Origin: Gnetum montanum | Lineage: Eukaryota; Streptophyta; Gnetopsida; Gnetales; Gnetaceae | DNA length: 64,000 nt | Assembly (NCBI GenBank): GCA_015680685.1 | Contig: MNCI01007937.1 | Coordinates: 1,303,961 to 1,367,960, forward strand | Direction of reading: 5' to 3' | Shown: positions 1 through 10,950 of the stretch, piece after piece | How the letters are laid out: each line of letters starts with the position of its first letter | How positions within the stretch are numbered: position 1 is the stretch's first letter | The notes under the pieces: model-generated | The model's database searches: none | The model's input: only the letters and a program-made list of their open reading frames with translations | Told to the model about the DNA's origin: nothing | Translations under genes and position numbers: made by a program

Positions 1-30
1 TCTTGCTTGATTTGGTGTACTTGTAAGTAG

Positions 31-3000
31 ATGATGGATGACAAGGGATTCATCAAGAGTGACCAGCTCCTATGCTTGGCCCAAACACCATTGGAGGTTT
101 TTGCCAAAAGTGCCATAGTGAGGCTTGCAATGGTGGAGCAACTAAGAGGCAACCTAGGCAAGTACACCACACGTTACTCCAAAACCTACCAATGGTGTGT
201 AGACAATGGTACATTGCATGGTTGGTAGGCCAAATTAGATCTTGCCCACACATCCATTGAAGGCCCCTTATAACCCTCTTCCAACAAGAAAGGTAAGAGT
301 TATTTTTTTTTTGTGATCATATCAACATTTTCATGGTTATCGACTACTTAGGCTTTAAGTGTCTAAATGGTTTTTCTAACTATGTTTGACTACAAATTTG
401 GTTTTAATTTTGGTTATACTTGTTAATTTTTTTTTTACATGTTATGCCTATGCTAAGCAACCTTTTGTTGTATTATAGGTGCTAGTACCTCCTCCACCAT
501 CACACTTGTCATTTTAGGGCTCTGAGGAGATTTTGTTTCTCAAGTATGGTGAAGTGGATTCAACATAGTAGTGATTGGCTAGTAGGATGCCTAGATAGAT
601 TCAAGAAAATATCATTGATGTAGGTTTGCTTGATCTATTCATGGATCCTAGCCACATTTTTCCTACCCTCAAGACAGTAAACATCATTAACTCAATTCAT
701 CAAGGAGTGAATAAGTTCATCACCCAAGTTCATGATGTGCTTGTCATCTTAGCCATTAATAAATCCACCTTTAGTGACCTCTTTGGTGTTCCTCATGAAG
801 GCCTAAAGGTTGCCACTAAGGTGGGCAAAGAGGTGGAGCACTGGAAGGAGGTGGAGAAGTGGCTAAGCACTTGTCATGATTACAAGGGACTATCTCCTAG
901 CCAATTGAAAGTTAAAACTAGAGAGGCATATCTCTTGTTCTATTCCTAAGGGTTCCCCAAGCTACTACCATAGGGCAAGATCATGGGGGTTGAATAGAGA
1001 TAGACAATGAGGAAAGTCCTTTTGAAGGCTGCTTGATTCAATTGGATTGGTCACCTAGGTATCGAGCTACACAGTGAAATCCTCAAACTCCATGATAACC
1101 TCACAACAAAATGTCACATGCATTATGTGTTCTTTGTAGAATATATGAGGAGGTTTGTGGAGTTCCTGGTGGTGAGGAAGGATGGAAAATGGATAAGCCA
1201 AGATCCATCCCAACTCTTCAAGCTATGGGTTAAACATGTTTATCCCACTATGCAAGCTCAAAATCAACTAAAGGACATCAAGGAGTTATTGTTTATTATC
1301 ACTAAGGGACTTAGTGGTAGGCATTGTATTTTCCTTAACATCATAAAGATTGAGCCCTAGGTTGAACATGGAGATGTTGATCAAGCCCAAACATTATGTG
1401 CTGAAGTTGAAGGTTCAACTAAAGCCAAATTGAAGAGGCCCATGGTTGAGGAGGAAGCACCAATTATCGAGCAACCCTCCAAGGGGAGGTCTGTAGTGAG
1501 GCTTGGGCAAGTGTGCAATGTGTTTACATGTATGTTTTATTTTAGATTTTTTGTTAGTTATTTTTTGTTTCTGCATTTTATGTTATAAGGCTATATTGTT
1601 ATTTTGTTTAAGGTGACATATGATAAGTCATATTATGTTTTTCTCTTTTCTCTTTTTATTCTTATAGGCAAACAACAAAATTTAGTGGCCTAAGTAGCAA
1701 TAGCAAAGGTGGAGCAAAAGTACCTAGAGGAGGAGATCCTACAACACCATGAGAATGGAGGGTTATCCAATGTCCCATTGGGTGACCTTGAGGCCATATT
1801 TGATCCCTCATAGCTAGTGAAGCCCCTATCATCATTTGAGATGATGCTCCAAGTATGCATGCATTTGTTTCATGTGCTTAAGTTATGTTATTTAAGTTTA
1901 TTCTTAGTCTTAGTTTTTTGTTGATTGTTATGTTTGTCTTAGATGCTAAGCCTCAACCTATTGCCTCAACCTACATGTTTTAATTGAAGCCATGGTTTAA
2001 CACTCTAGACAAGAGGAAATTCATGTGGGAAATGGCTGAGGATATGATTGATAAATTACAAAAGGATGATCTTGATATGGATAAGTACTTATTTTATCTT
2101 GCACTTTTGATATTTTTAGTTATCTTGTTGCTTGTTTTATCTTAGTTGTTTGATTACTTATTGTTTACATTTATGTTTTGTTATTTTTCAGTACCTAAGC
2201 TTAGATGAAATCCCAACCATCCCATTGAGATCAATGCCTTACCCAGCATATCATCATATGTAGAGAATGTATCACATAAGTTGTATGAAAGTGCCATTGA
2301 TTATGCATTTTCATGCAGCAAAACATCATGGGAAATTCAATGCTCTAATGAGTTCCTATGGGAATACATTATAGGGTTGGAAAAAGAAAATAAGAGGTTG
2401 GTTAAGGCTAACATGGATCTCAAGGATTGTAATAAATTCATGGAGGTCCAAGTAGCTAATAGGAGTTCCTTGAAAACCAAAGAGATCGTGTGAAAATGAT
2501 ACTAGAATGTCATCCATGGCAAGGTTGCCCTTGCTAGGGAGGTTGTGGAATAGAAGCTACAAATGAAATTGTTAGCACACAAGACTAAGGAGTGGAGAGA
2601 CTACTATGTCTATGATCTTAACTAGGGCTAGGCATAGATGGATCATAAGAAGAAATATAAGACTAAGTGTGAAGCTTACCTTAAGTGGTTAAAGGAGGAG
2701 TCCACTGAATGGCACAAGTTAGAGCTCTTCGTGAGGGGGATTTAGGTGGAGGATGTCTTCAAACTATTTGAAGGCATCCTAAGCATAGTTAGATCTCCAT
2801 CTCCTCAGGTCTCTACCAATTTTGGAGAGGTGACTACAGGGACATTTTTGCAAGAGCCACATACATGATGACAATCAACAATAGCAACATCCTAACAGGC
2901 ATCAATCTTAGGGAGTTGGACTAGGTCCACATGACCAAGGAACATATCCTCCATCATTTGGACGTTGTTCTTCAAAATCACCCATTAGAAGATGTTGCTC

Positions 3001-3200
3001 CCAAGACCTCCCAAGGTTTCTTATTTTTTTTATTTTAGCATGTTTTAGTTTAATTTTTTTTAAGTTATAGTTTGCAATTTTGGTTTATACTTTGTTGATT
3101 ATTGGTTAACTTATGTTTTGTTCTAGTATAAGTACCAAGTGATGCCAGTGGTCCCAGGGAAGAAGGTGGAAGTGCCCCTCAGCCCCCTCCAGCAACCCCT
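31..3200 (+). pseudogene. Decayed multi-exon gene-like unit of unknown family
   Basis: I do not recognise the family. What can be seen is a run of coding-like blocks separated by T-rich intervals that begin GT and end AG: 293-478, 1530-1667, 1853-1942, 2085-2191 and 3015-3126. The blocks include a 107-codon open stretch at 626-949 (globular, with the run FGVPHEG), an 80-codon stretch at 1118-1360, a charged coiled-coil-like stretch at 2281-2493 and, after the last intron-like interval, a proline-rich end finishing in TAG near 3202. In-frame TAG and TAA codons interrupt it (for example near 515 and 572), so it is not functional as it stands. The order (globular part, coiled coil, proline-rich tail) resembles the second ORF of element B at 32935-35740, but direct similarity is not evident. 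It could be a host gene relic or a gene captured by a transposon. Confidence 0.4.
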
Positions 3201-3560
3201 TAGTACCATATATTAATCATGACCTATGGTTATTTCATTTATTATGGTTGATGATATTGGTGATGTTGTGATGTATTGGCTAGTGTTAGCCATTTGATCT
3301 CTTAAAAGACTATTTATTGTTTCATGTATTGTTTAAGCTTTTATAATGCTATGTGAAAAACATTTAAACTATTATTATTTTAAATTTTTAGTTTTGATTT
3401 ATATGTTATAGTGTTTTACATTTTATATCTGTTTCATGTTTATGTCATAGGCTATATTGGTTAACTTATGCAATTGTGATTGGTTATAAAAGGTAACATT
3501 GGCTATATATGTTGGCTACTAGGGAATGGACTAGGTTGTAAATGGTGATAAAAATTTTTC
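3127..3560. other. AT-rich stretch without a recognised gene
   Basis: After the end of the gene-like unit this stretch is low-complexity AT-rich DNA with no open frame of note. It runs into the repeat block at 3560. Confidence 0.6.
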
Positions 3561-3695
3561 TAGTTTTAGGCCATGGTGGATCCTACATTTTAGTAGCTTT
3601 AGGCCATGGCAAGCCCCACATGATGTTTTGCCAGTTTTAGGCCATGGCAAGTCATATGATATTTTGATTTACTAGTTTTAGGCCATAGTGGACCT
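3560..3695 (-). repeat. Four copies of a 20-24 bp Tat spacer motif
   Basis: Four imperfect copies of a motif reading TTTTAGGCCATGGTGGACC-like on the plus strand lie about 35-45 bp apart. In the minus (element sense) direction they read as ATGGCCTAAAACT. The same motif occurs in element C in the spacer between protease and reverse transcriptase (43070-43100 and 46410-46560) and, more diverged, downstream of its integrase (39100-39450). Together with the minus-strand peptide at 3998-4293, this marks 3560-4293 as a piece of a Tat-type element. Confidence 0.6.
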
Positions 3696-3997
3696 CACAT
3701 TCTAAAAGAAAACTTTTTATCAATTTTTTATATATTTTGTAAAATTTTTATAAGTTTTTCAGGCTTTAAAGTTTTTATCATATTTTTATGGTTTATGTTC
3801 TAAGATAAAAAGGCATGAAAGGAAAACTATAAACAAGAGTAAATTTTAGGTTACGCGCAAAGTAAATGTTAAAATAAAGTAAAACAAGGACAAAAAAATG
3901 GTGCATACAAGAAAAAAATGTAAACTAGGCTATGGAAGCTTATAGAAAAAATGGGATATATGGTTACAAGTGCAAGGGTAAGCATATCAAGGAGATA

Positions 3998-4293
3998 GAT
4001 CAATTGTGCAAGTGTTTCCTAATCCTTGACAAATTAGGAAATGTGTATAGTCTACATTGCACAATTTTGTATTCCCCATTTCCTTCACTGACTATGGTGA
4101 AGGGGAGCTCTTCCCATGATGCATCCATGGGCTCATCGTTGTTATTTTTGGCCTCTTCTACTCTTTTGGGCTTCTCTATGGACCTTTTGGTGTGTTTTGG
4201 TGTGCTCAAAATGTTAAGTAAAATGAAAAAAAAAATTTGTTTACATGGTTTTATGGTTATTATGTTTGTAGGACTACGTACATAGGAAACCAA
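3998..4293 (-). pseudogene. Tat-type gag-pro C-terminal tail, fragment
   Basis: The minus strand has a 97-codon open stretch whose central part contains SWEELPFTIVSEGNGEYKI. Element C has a matching peptide, SWSELSFNIISEGDAEYTI, at the very end of its gag-pro frame near 46600. The pattern SW-EL-F-I-SEG-EY is therefore a conserved tail of this Tat family, downstream of the protease. The upstream protease and gag are absent because a copia-type sequence abuts at about 4300. The plus-strand ORF at 3932-4285 overlaps this one and is taken as its shadow. Confidence 0.55.
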
Positions 4294-4299
4294 TATGAG

Positions 4300-5334
4300 C
4301 TAAAGAGAACATCGAATGGACTATCCTAGAGCTCAAAGTAGAAGGTCATCCATGTCTTCAAACAAACATCTAAAGAATGTGGACAAGGACTTGATATTAA
4401 ACAAGTGAAGTTATCATTATCTAAGAATGTGGAAGGTCAAGACTATGGACAAGGAACAATTCATTCAAAAGACAAAGGAATATGAAGAAAGATATCTCTG
4501 GGAAGTAGCAGACTTCTTAGCAGATTTGGGTTGAACTTAGAGAAAACTCAAAAAGATGTCTTCAGAAATAACAAAACATCTTTCCCCAACCAAAGATGTC
4601 TTTCATGAGGCAAAGATGTCTTTATAGAATGTAGACCAAATATAAAAAGATGTCTTCCATTGAGCAAAGAAATATTTCAAGGAATAAAGATGTCTTCCTA
4701 TATTTGAAGAAAAATTCAAAGAGATGTCTTAGGCATGAGAAAGACATCTCCCATGACCATTAGTGACTATTAGCTAGTCATTTCACAAGTTTCAAGTAGG
4801 ATTTAGCAACACAGTAGCTATAAGAAGACTTCATGTGCATTGGGAAAATGTGCAAGCATTGATGTATTCATTGTATAATCATTTGTAATCATTGAATTCT
4901 TTATTGCTCTTCATTGCTTAATCATTTTGGCTTTGTAAAGTGTGTTGTACCTAACTATGCAAAGATTAGCAAATTAAGTTGCAATCATTCCTTGTATTTC
5001 TTATTCTTGTTACCTTGAGGGGTTGATGTGCTTGAGCTTGTTGGGATCCTATATAATTGAGTTGTCAGTGCTACAATATAACACTTTGATGTGGAGCTCA
5101 AGATTGTAAAGGTTGTGGAAGCCTTGAAATCACATTTTCAAGCCTGACAAGACCTTACGAGGTTGAGTGATTAGTGTTGTCGTACAATACTTCAAAGTGT
5201 GGCTTGACAACTGTAGAAGGTGTGGATCCTTCAATTAAAATTTAAGATCAACCAAGTCTAGAGGTATGCTTGCGATCTACCCTTTGAGTGTGGAGTTCAT
5301 CCCCCCACCCCTTCTAAGTTCAATGATCCACAAG
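4300..5334 (+). repeat. Probable 5' LTR region of a Ty1/copia element
   Basis: This non-coding stretch lies directly upstream of a copia-type primer binding site and gag. It contains at least eight scattered copies of AAAGATGTCTT or its complement between 4490 and 4765, and a probable LTR end (CA) just before 5336. The left boundary could not be fixed because no 3' LTR partner is present in the window, so the start given here is approximate. Confidence 0.45.
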
Positions 5335-5352
5335 TGGTATTGAAGCCTAGTA
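5335..5352 (+). other. Primer binding site, Ty1/copia type
   Basis: The sequence TGGTATTGAAGCC resembles the initiator-methionine tRNA primer site of plant copia elements (TGGTATCAGAGC) with a few changes. It sits about 50 bp before the start of the gag homology, as expected. Confidence 0.6.
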
Positions 5353-5389
5353 TTCTTTGTTTCATCATTAACTTCAAAGAGTGAATAAT

Positions 5390-6640
5390 GGAGGGGACTT
5401 CTTACATAAACCCACCCATGTTCAAAGGATTTTGACTTTTCCTATTAAAAAGCTAGAATAAAAGGGTTCTTCATATCCATGGAATTTGAAGTCTGGGAGT
5501 TAATCTTGAAAGGCTACACTCCACTCATTAATGGCACCACCAAAATTATCAAGCCTCACAACAAATGATCACAAGAGGAAAAGGATAAGTTCATTCTTGA
5601 TTCAAAAGCAAAAAGGTATTTACATTGTGCATTGAATAAATATGAATTTAACAAGGTAGCAAGATGTAAAATGGCCAAAGAAATTTGCAAACTTTAGAGG
5701 CTACTTATGAAAGAACCTCTATTTTTAAGCAATTGAAATTGTTAGTTCTACAAAGTGAATATGATAAATTTAAAATGTGAGAAAATAAAGGATTATTTTT
5801 CTAGAGATAATGATCTTGTTGTAGCCATTAGGGGAACAGGGAAGGACTTGCTGAAAGAAACGTCATCATAAATTGATCAAAATTCTACAGATTGAGTTCA
5901 GGCCTAAGGTCACAACCATGGAGGAAATAAGAGATTTCTCAACTCTGAGATTTGAGGAACTTCAAATTACTCTCATCTCCTATGAAATGAATCTCATGAG
6001 CGAATGAGTGATTCAAGAAAAACCTATTACTTTAAAGACTGCCTCTAAGGAAAAGGAGGTTAATGAGCATGATGAGAAAAATGAAGATGAGATTCCTCTT
6101 CTCTCAAGAAGACTACAATGATTGATTATAATAAGAAATAAAGGAACATCTCAACAACAACAAAGACCAAATTTCTTCAAAGGTAGACATAGAGGTAGAA
6201 ATTTTTTAAATTCTTCTAATCTAGATTTTTCTTCCATAGAGTGTTGGGTTTGTGGAGGAAGAGGCCATATGGCCTTTGAATATCCTAGTAATCCAAATGA
6301 TAGCAAAGTTCAGCCAAAAAATAGATCCAATGATGAGGAACTGAAAAGACCAACTTTTATACAAGTAGGGATGCTGGTGAGCAAAGTGAAGAAGAAGCAT
6401 GCAGTTCTCCTAAATATTCTCATCTCATATTCATGGTGCTTACTGATGAATCATCCTTAGATATGATTGAACAACATGGTAAGTGTGATGAGAGGTATAG
6501 TGAATTCAAAGAAGCAATTTTTCTCTTACATCATTTGATTAGAAAAGCAAAGAAACTAGTGCTTTCTAAATTAAATGGTATTCATGTTGAAATGAAAGAA
6601 GAGATATTAGACATAAAATTAAGATTCAATCACTAATCTC
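5390..6640 (+). pseudogene. gag: Ty1/copia gag, broken
   Basis: Gag packages the element's RNA. The start SYINPPMFKG, the block around 5465-5560 (ISMEFEVWELILKGY) and the later block at 5920-6005 (FEELQITLISYEMNLMSE) follow the order of plant copia Gag proteins. At 6240-6290 lies a CCHC-type zinc knuckle, CWVCGGRGHMAFEY, in which the final cysteine is tyrosine. Many stop codons and frame changes interrupt the first kilobase. The stretch with the knuckle (6122-6460) is open. No copia protease, integrase or reverse transcriptase follows, so the element is truncated. Confidence 0.65.
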
Positions 6641-7229
6641 TTGTAACAAGGACTACAACAAGATTCAATATGAGGAGATTCCTGAAAATCAACCAAAAAT
6701 TCAGAGGAAGCAACACTTGAAGTTTCAAGCTCAATGTCAAGCATAATAAGGTTTAATAATTCTAATCATAAGGATGAAAATACTTTTATATGTAAAAATT
6801 GTGGTTTTATGCAAACTACTAATTATGATGATCAAAATAAGATTAATGCTTGGCCTTGTCAAAAGGGGTTTGGTAAGGAAATTGTGCGTGTATCAATAAG
6901 TGAGAATGAAGAGAAGTGGAGCTTTGAAAATAATGCAAAAATTGATTCAAAGTTTTATCATAAGGAAAATGGGCAAATAGAGACATCACATACATGATCT
7001 AATGAAAGAGAAGCTAAGGATGAGGAGGTACTTCATAATAGGGGACCTAATCTCAAACTCCATTAATCTTCTTAATTTATTGGCAAGCAAGGTAAGTCAA
7101 GGTAAGTCTCTATCTCTTTCCTTTCTAGTTAATAAGAATAGTGTAAATTATCCATGTCTTAGATCAAAAATATGGAATAAGGATCTAGAGCATTTCTCTC
7201 TTTCATTCATGATATTGATTGGTTTGTGA
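6641..7229 (+). other. Short open stretches after copia gag, unassigned
   Basis: Two open stretches (6734-6997 and 7002-7229) encode polar peptides with a few cysteines but no motif I recognise. They follow the copia gag on the same strand and may be the decayed continuation of that element. The expected protease and integrase motifs are not visible. Confidence 0.25.
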
Positions 7230-7788
7230 AGATTTATAATAGCTCTTGTTATAATTTTCCTTGGTTTGATTTCTTGTCTTACTCAATCTGAAATTCTTGT
7301 GATGATCTGTTTCTATGCTCATAGTCATTGAAATGAATTTTTTCCATTTGTAAGATGAGATAGACCTCTATCAATATTACTAGTTGAAGATATAGATTTT
7401 TGCAAATTAAGCTTAATGTTGATCTACAATTATAATGTATTTCTGATATTTTTTTCACATTGATCTTAAAAGCCTAAGATAAGTAGCACATATGTTGATG
7501 AAAAAGGAGACCTCATATTCCCAAAACAAGAAAAACCATAGAGTTTGTGTATGGATGGATGACATGGACTCACTACCTATTTCATAAAAAAGAAAATAGT
7601 CTTAGTTATCAATCATCAAAATTCAAAAATAGAAACCAGTCATTAATAATCAAAAACATTATGTACAAACCACCATTAGTAACTAGCTATAGCATCACAA
7701 TGTTTTGTTGGCAATAAAGAAATTTTATTAGAAAACAAGTAAAATTCACATCAAAATAAGGGAAAATATTAAAAAAATTGTAAAATAT
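7230..7788. other. AT-rich spacer, no gene seen
   Basis: AT-rich sequence between the copia remnant and the 3' part of minus-strand element D. The 3' LTR expected for D is not recognisable here, so D was probably truncated before or near this point. Confidence 0.5.
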
Positions 7789-7999
7789 TCAAGATAAATG
7801 TACTAACAATGTTGTAAAACAAAAATTTGGAAAAATAACAAAGCATAAAACAGAAAATGTGAAAAAAAAAAGATGAAAAACTGATGAGTCACTATAATGG
7901 CCAACATGGATGGCCATCTCCCCCATGACTGAGTTGAAAGGAGGAGATCCAAAAGATTGGGTGAGGTTATCCATCTATTGAGGTGTTGCTCCCAATGGC
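7789..7999 (-). other. Element D, non-coding tail after integrase
   Basis: The minus strand carries a stretch matching element A near 53440-53530: both contain the peptide-like run G-GEMA-H/Y followed by a hydrophobic, T-rich segment. This marks the start of the region between integrase and 3' LTR in this Athila family. The open frame is probably not translated as such. Confidence 0.5.
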
Positions 8000-8827
8000 T
8001 TGCTTAGGTTCATGGAAAGGTTTGACTTGTTGTATGTTGACAAGCTGCTTTTTGTCTAGGCTCTCAAGTTTTTAGATCAACATGGACCCAGAAGGAAAGG
8101 TTTCATAAATGATATAAGGTCCTTTCCACAATGTTTAAAACTTAGTTTGTTGAGGTATGTGTGTGGGGTTCTAGTAGAGGACCTTGTCTCTAGATTAAAA
8201 TTTTACTTTCCTTATCCTAAGGTCATGGCATTGTTTACTAAATGCTTTGTGTACTTCATTCAAGGATAGGGCCACTAATTGGTTTTCATCTAGCATGTTA
8301 AGGCTAATCAATCATTCTCTTTATGCTAGACTTAGGCCAAGATCTAGGTCACATGCTATTCAAAGTTTATGGAGCTTGGATTGAATAGGAATTGTTGGTA
8401 GTTTCCCATACACCAACTCATAAGGAGAGTAGCCTATAGGGAGTTTCCATGTTAAGTGGTAGGCCAAGAAGACATCGTTGAGTTTTGTGCTCTAGTCCCT
8501 CCTATATTTGCTAATAGTTCTCATTAAGATCTTTGTAATCTTCCTATTCGTAACCTCTACTTGACCATTGGCTTAGAGGTGATATGATGTTGTTAATTTA
8601 TGTTTGACCCCTAAGCATTGAATGAGCTTACAAAAATTGGTACCTATGAAATGGATTCCATTATTAAAGATCAGTGCATGTGGCATCCCAAACCTATTTA
8701 CAAAATTTTTTTGTACAAACCATGCAACAGTAGATGATGTACAGTCGATGACGGCTACTACTTCTACCCATTTTGTGCAATAATCAGTAGCAATGATTAT
8801 GTACATCTTTCCATTTGACATGGGAAT
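8000..8827 (-). pseudogene. Element D integrase, C-terminal two thirds
   Basis: Integrase inserts the element's DNA copy into the genome. The 8573-8839 stretch contains MYIIIATDYCTKWVEVV and ALIFNNGIHF. The second should carry the catalytic aspartate (normally DNGTHF), which is asparagine here. The frame continues toward 8000 with TAG codons and recognisable A-like blocks (SPYELVYGK at about 8400). Broken by stops and split from its N-terminal part by the solo LTR. Confidence 0.7.
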
Positions 8828-10559
8828 TGTAACGACCAAAAATGTTGGTGGTTGGAATGCTAAGGGGTTTGCGGTTGCATAGCCTAACCTTGTCTCTATA
8901 TGAAGGCCTTACTAGAAAATAAAGGCAGAGTGCCCTAAATGATCTTATCGATCGAACAGGGACTTTGTTGACTACAACTGGGGTATTGGGTGCAATTGGG
9001 GGGTGGCATATTTAGCCAAAAATGCAAGCTCTAATAGTGTGCTTGGTAGTACCGAGACAGGCTAAGCCTGAGCGTAGCAGGGTTTCCCGGCATGAGAATG
9101 ACAGTGCAAGTGTGCAAAAAATGTGTAAAATAGCAAAAAATGTGAATGCGATATTAAATGTCAAAGAAAATTCTTAAAATGCAACAAAGGAGATGCTTAA
9201 AATGCAACAGAGTGAGAGAAAGAGAGAATGGTACCACCCTGAATAGGGAGCATAGCAATTACAAATGAGCTTTGTGGAGGTATGCTATGTACAAATAGGC
9301 ATAGTAGCAGCATAGCCATAATCTCTAGGGTGTCCGAAGGTGAAAACTGACATCCGCTACAAAGGTTTGTGCCTACTAGGTTAGTTGTCATGATATCCTA
9401 CGGGTTTGCGATGTGCTATAGCGTTGAGTGGGACACAAAGGTGTTGTCAAGGTGCTGATACGCTCTAGTGTACGGGGTGCTCAAGGTGCTTTGGGTGCCA
9501 AGTGGTGCTCTGAGATGCTAACTGCTACTTGGATTTTGCTAGCCAAATGCTTCAAATGCCCACTACTAGAATGAATTGCCAACTCCTATGGAATGTGGGG
9601 GTATTTATAGGCTTAAGGTTAGCATGAAGTGTGGATTGAGTGCCACATGGTAAAGGGGTAGGTGGGGCTACATTGACCTTTTCTATGCTCCAACTAGAGC
9701 AACTGGTGCTATGCTCTAGTATGCTCTACTAGACCCTAAGGGACTACCAAATTGTGGCTACTTTACCAAAACTGCATATGCCAAGACCACAATGTACCTA
9801 CAAATAGTGCAAGATAGTCCAATTTGGAGACTATGCTTCAAGACTACATTCTCCCCTCTCTCGAGTGGGATCAAGCATAGGTACAATTTTGGGACATAGA
9901 GGGGGTACAAAAAGAGTGTAAGTTGCTGATTATTCTTGTCAAAGGAGTGCTAAAGTTGGAATGAAGTCCTATGTTGAGCTCTGGAAGCTTTTGGAGGTAG
10001 TTTCGTGTTGCTACGCTAGCTACGCTCTAGAGCATAGCATAACAGTTAGGCAAATTTTGCAAAAAAAAAAAAAAACTAAAGTCCAATGTTGCTACACTTG
10101 CTATGCTAATAAGCATAGTAGGATGAAACAAGGCATAGCATGGACACCTAAAAAAATTTGGAAAAAATTACAATCGTTCTTACTATGCCAGCTATGCTCA
10201 AGAGCGTAGTAGGAGGGGTAGGAGTTAGAAAATTTTCAAAATGCCTCTTCCATGTTGAGCTAACCTAACAACTTCTAGCTTGACACTAGTACAAACTAGC
10301 CACTAGAGTGCTACTACATTGAAGAGCGTAGCAACAGGGATGTGAGTGTAACAAGACACTTAGAAAAAATTCTGCAACTGCTATTTGACACTTAAAAAAT
10401 TTTGTAGATCTGGTTCTATTGCATGCTATGCTGGCTATGCTCTAAAGCGTAGCCATAGTAGTGGGATCATGGTCCAAACACTTGGAAAGTTTTTTCTTGT
10501 GTTGACACTTAGAAAAATTTGTCGTTGAAGTGTTATTGCCTGAATTTGATGGTGTTTCA
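8828..10559 (-). mobile_element. Solo LTR of a Tat-type element inside D integrase
   Basis: This 1732-bp block interrupts the integrase of D. Its right end, GGTGTTTCA, is identical to the right end of element C's LTR, and its left end is TGTAAC against TGTACT in C. The flanking pentamers are GGAAT (8823-8827) and GGCAT (10560-10564), a 5-bp target duplication with one change. Removing the block and one pentamer restores the integrase codon phase. Like C's LTR it contains GGCAGAGTGCC near 8923. There is no internal domain, so it is a solo LTR left by recombination between the two LTRs of a larger element. Confidence 0.75.
10005..10453. repeat. Array of hairpin repeats GCTACGCT-AGAGCGTAGC in solo LTR
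   Basis: At least four inverted repeats of the form GCTAYGCT...AGCRTAGC occur at about 10019-10038, 10095-10122, 10190-10209 and 10434-10453. A half-copy lies near 10322. The copy at 10019 (GCTACGCTCTAGAGCATAGC) is nearly a perfect palindrome. Similar single words (AGCGTAGC, GCATAGC) are scattered through 9040-9320. Confidence 0.7.
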
Positions 10560-10950
10560 GGCATGATGGGACCCATGAATTTAATGCCCCATATGTCAAA
10601 GGTTCTAGTGGTTAAATCCACTATTGAGGTCCCTCCATTCGTGTAGTCATCCCACCATCTCATTGAAAACATTCACAAGAGTGGAAAAATTGGTGGATGT
10701 CCCTAAAGATGATTGGCCAATAATGTCTTGTCATCAAGATCTCAATGGCCATGTGTCTCCCAAGATAGTGGCCTCCATAAGGACCTTATTGACCATCCTA
10801 GAGAATGTGTAATCATCAGGTACACACCAATGAACTAGGCCATCGATGCACACCTTGTAAAGATGTTTGTTGATTTCCATTAAGCATTTGGTCTAATGAA
10901 GAAACTGTTGTTTCTTCCTATAGTCTAGATCTTGTAACATTTCTTGAGTA
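10560..10950 (-). pseudogene. Element D integrase, N-terminal part
   Basis: The minus strand at 10565-10620 encodes FDIWGIKFMGPIMP, the first catalytic block of an Athila integrase (usually GIDFMGP; here the aspartate is lysine). Upstream, near 10860-10920, it matches the region of element A around 27280-27330 that precedes the zinc-binding domain. Part of the zinc-binding segment appears deleted. Non-functional. Confidence 0.6.

Noticed and set aside
3932-4285. 117-codon plus-strand ORF
   Set aside because: It overlaps a minus-strand frame that matches element C's gag-pro tail; the plus frame has no motif.
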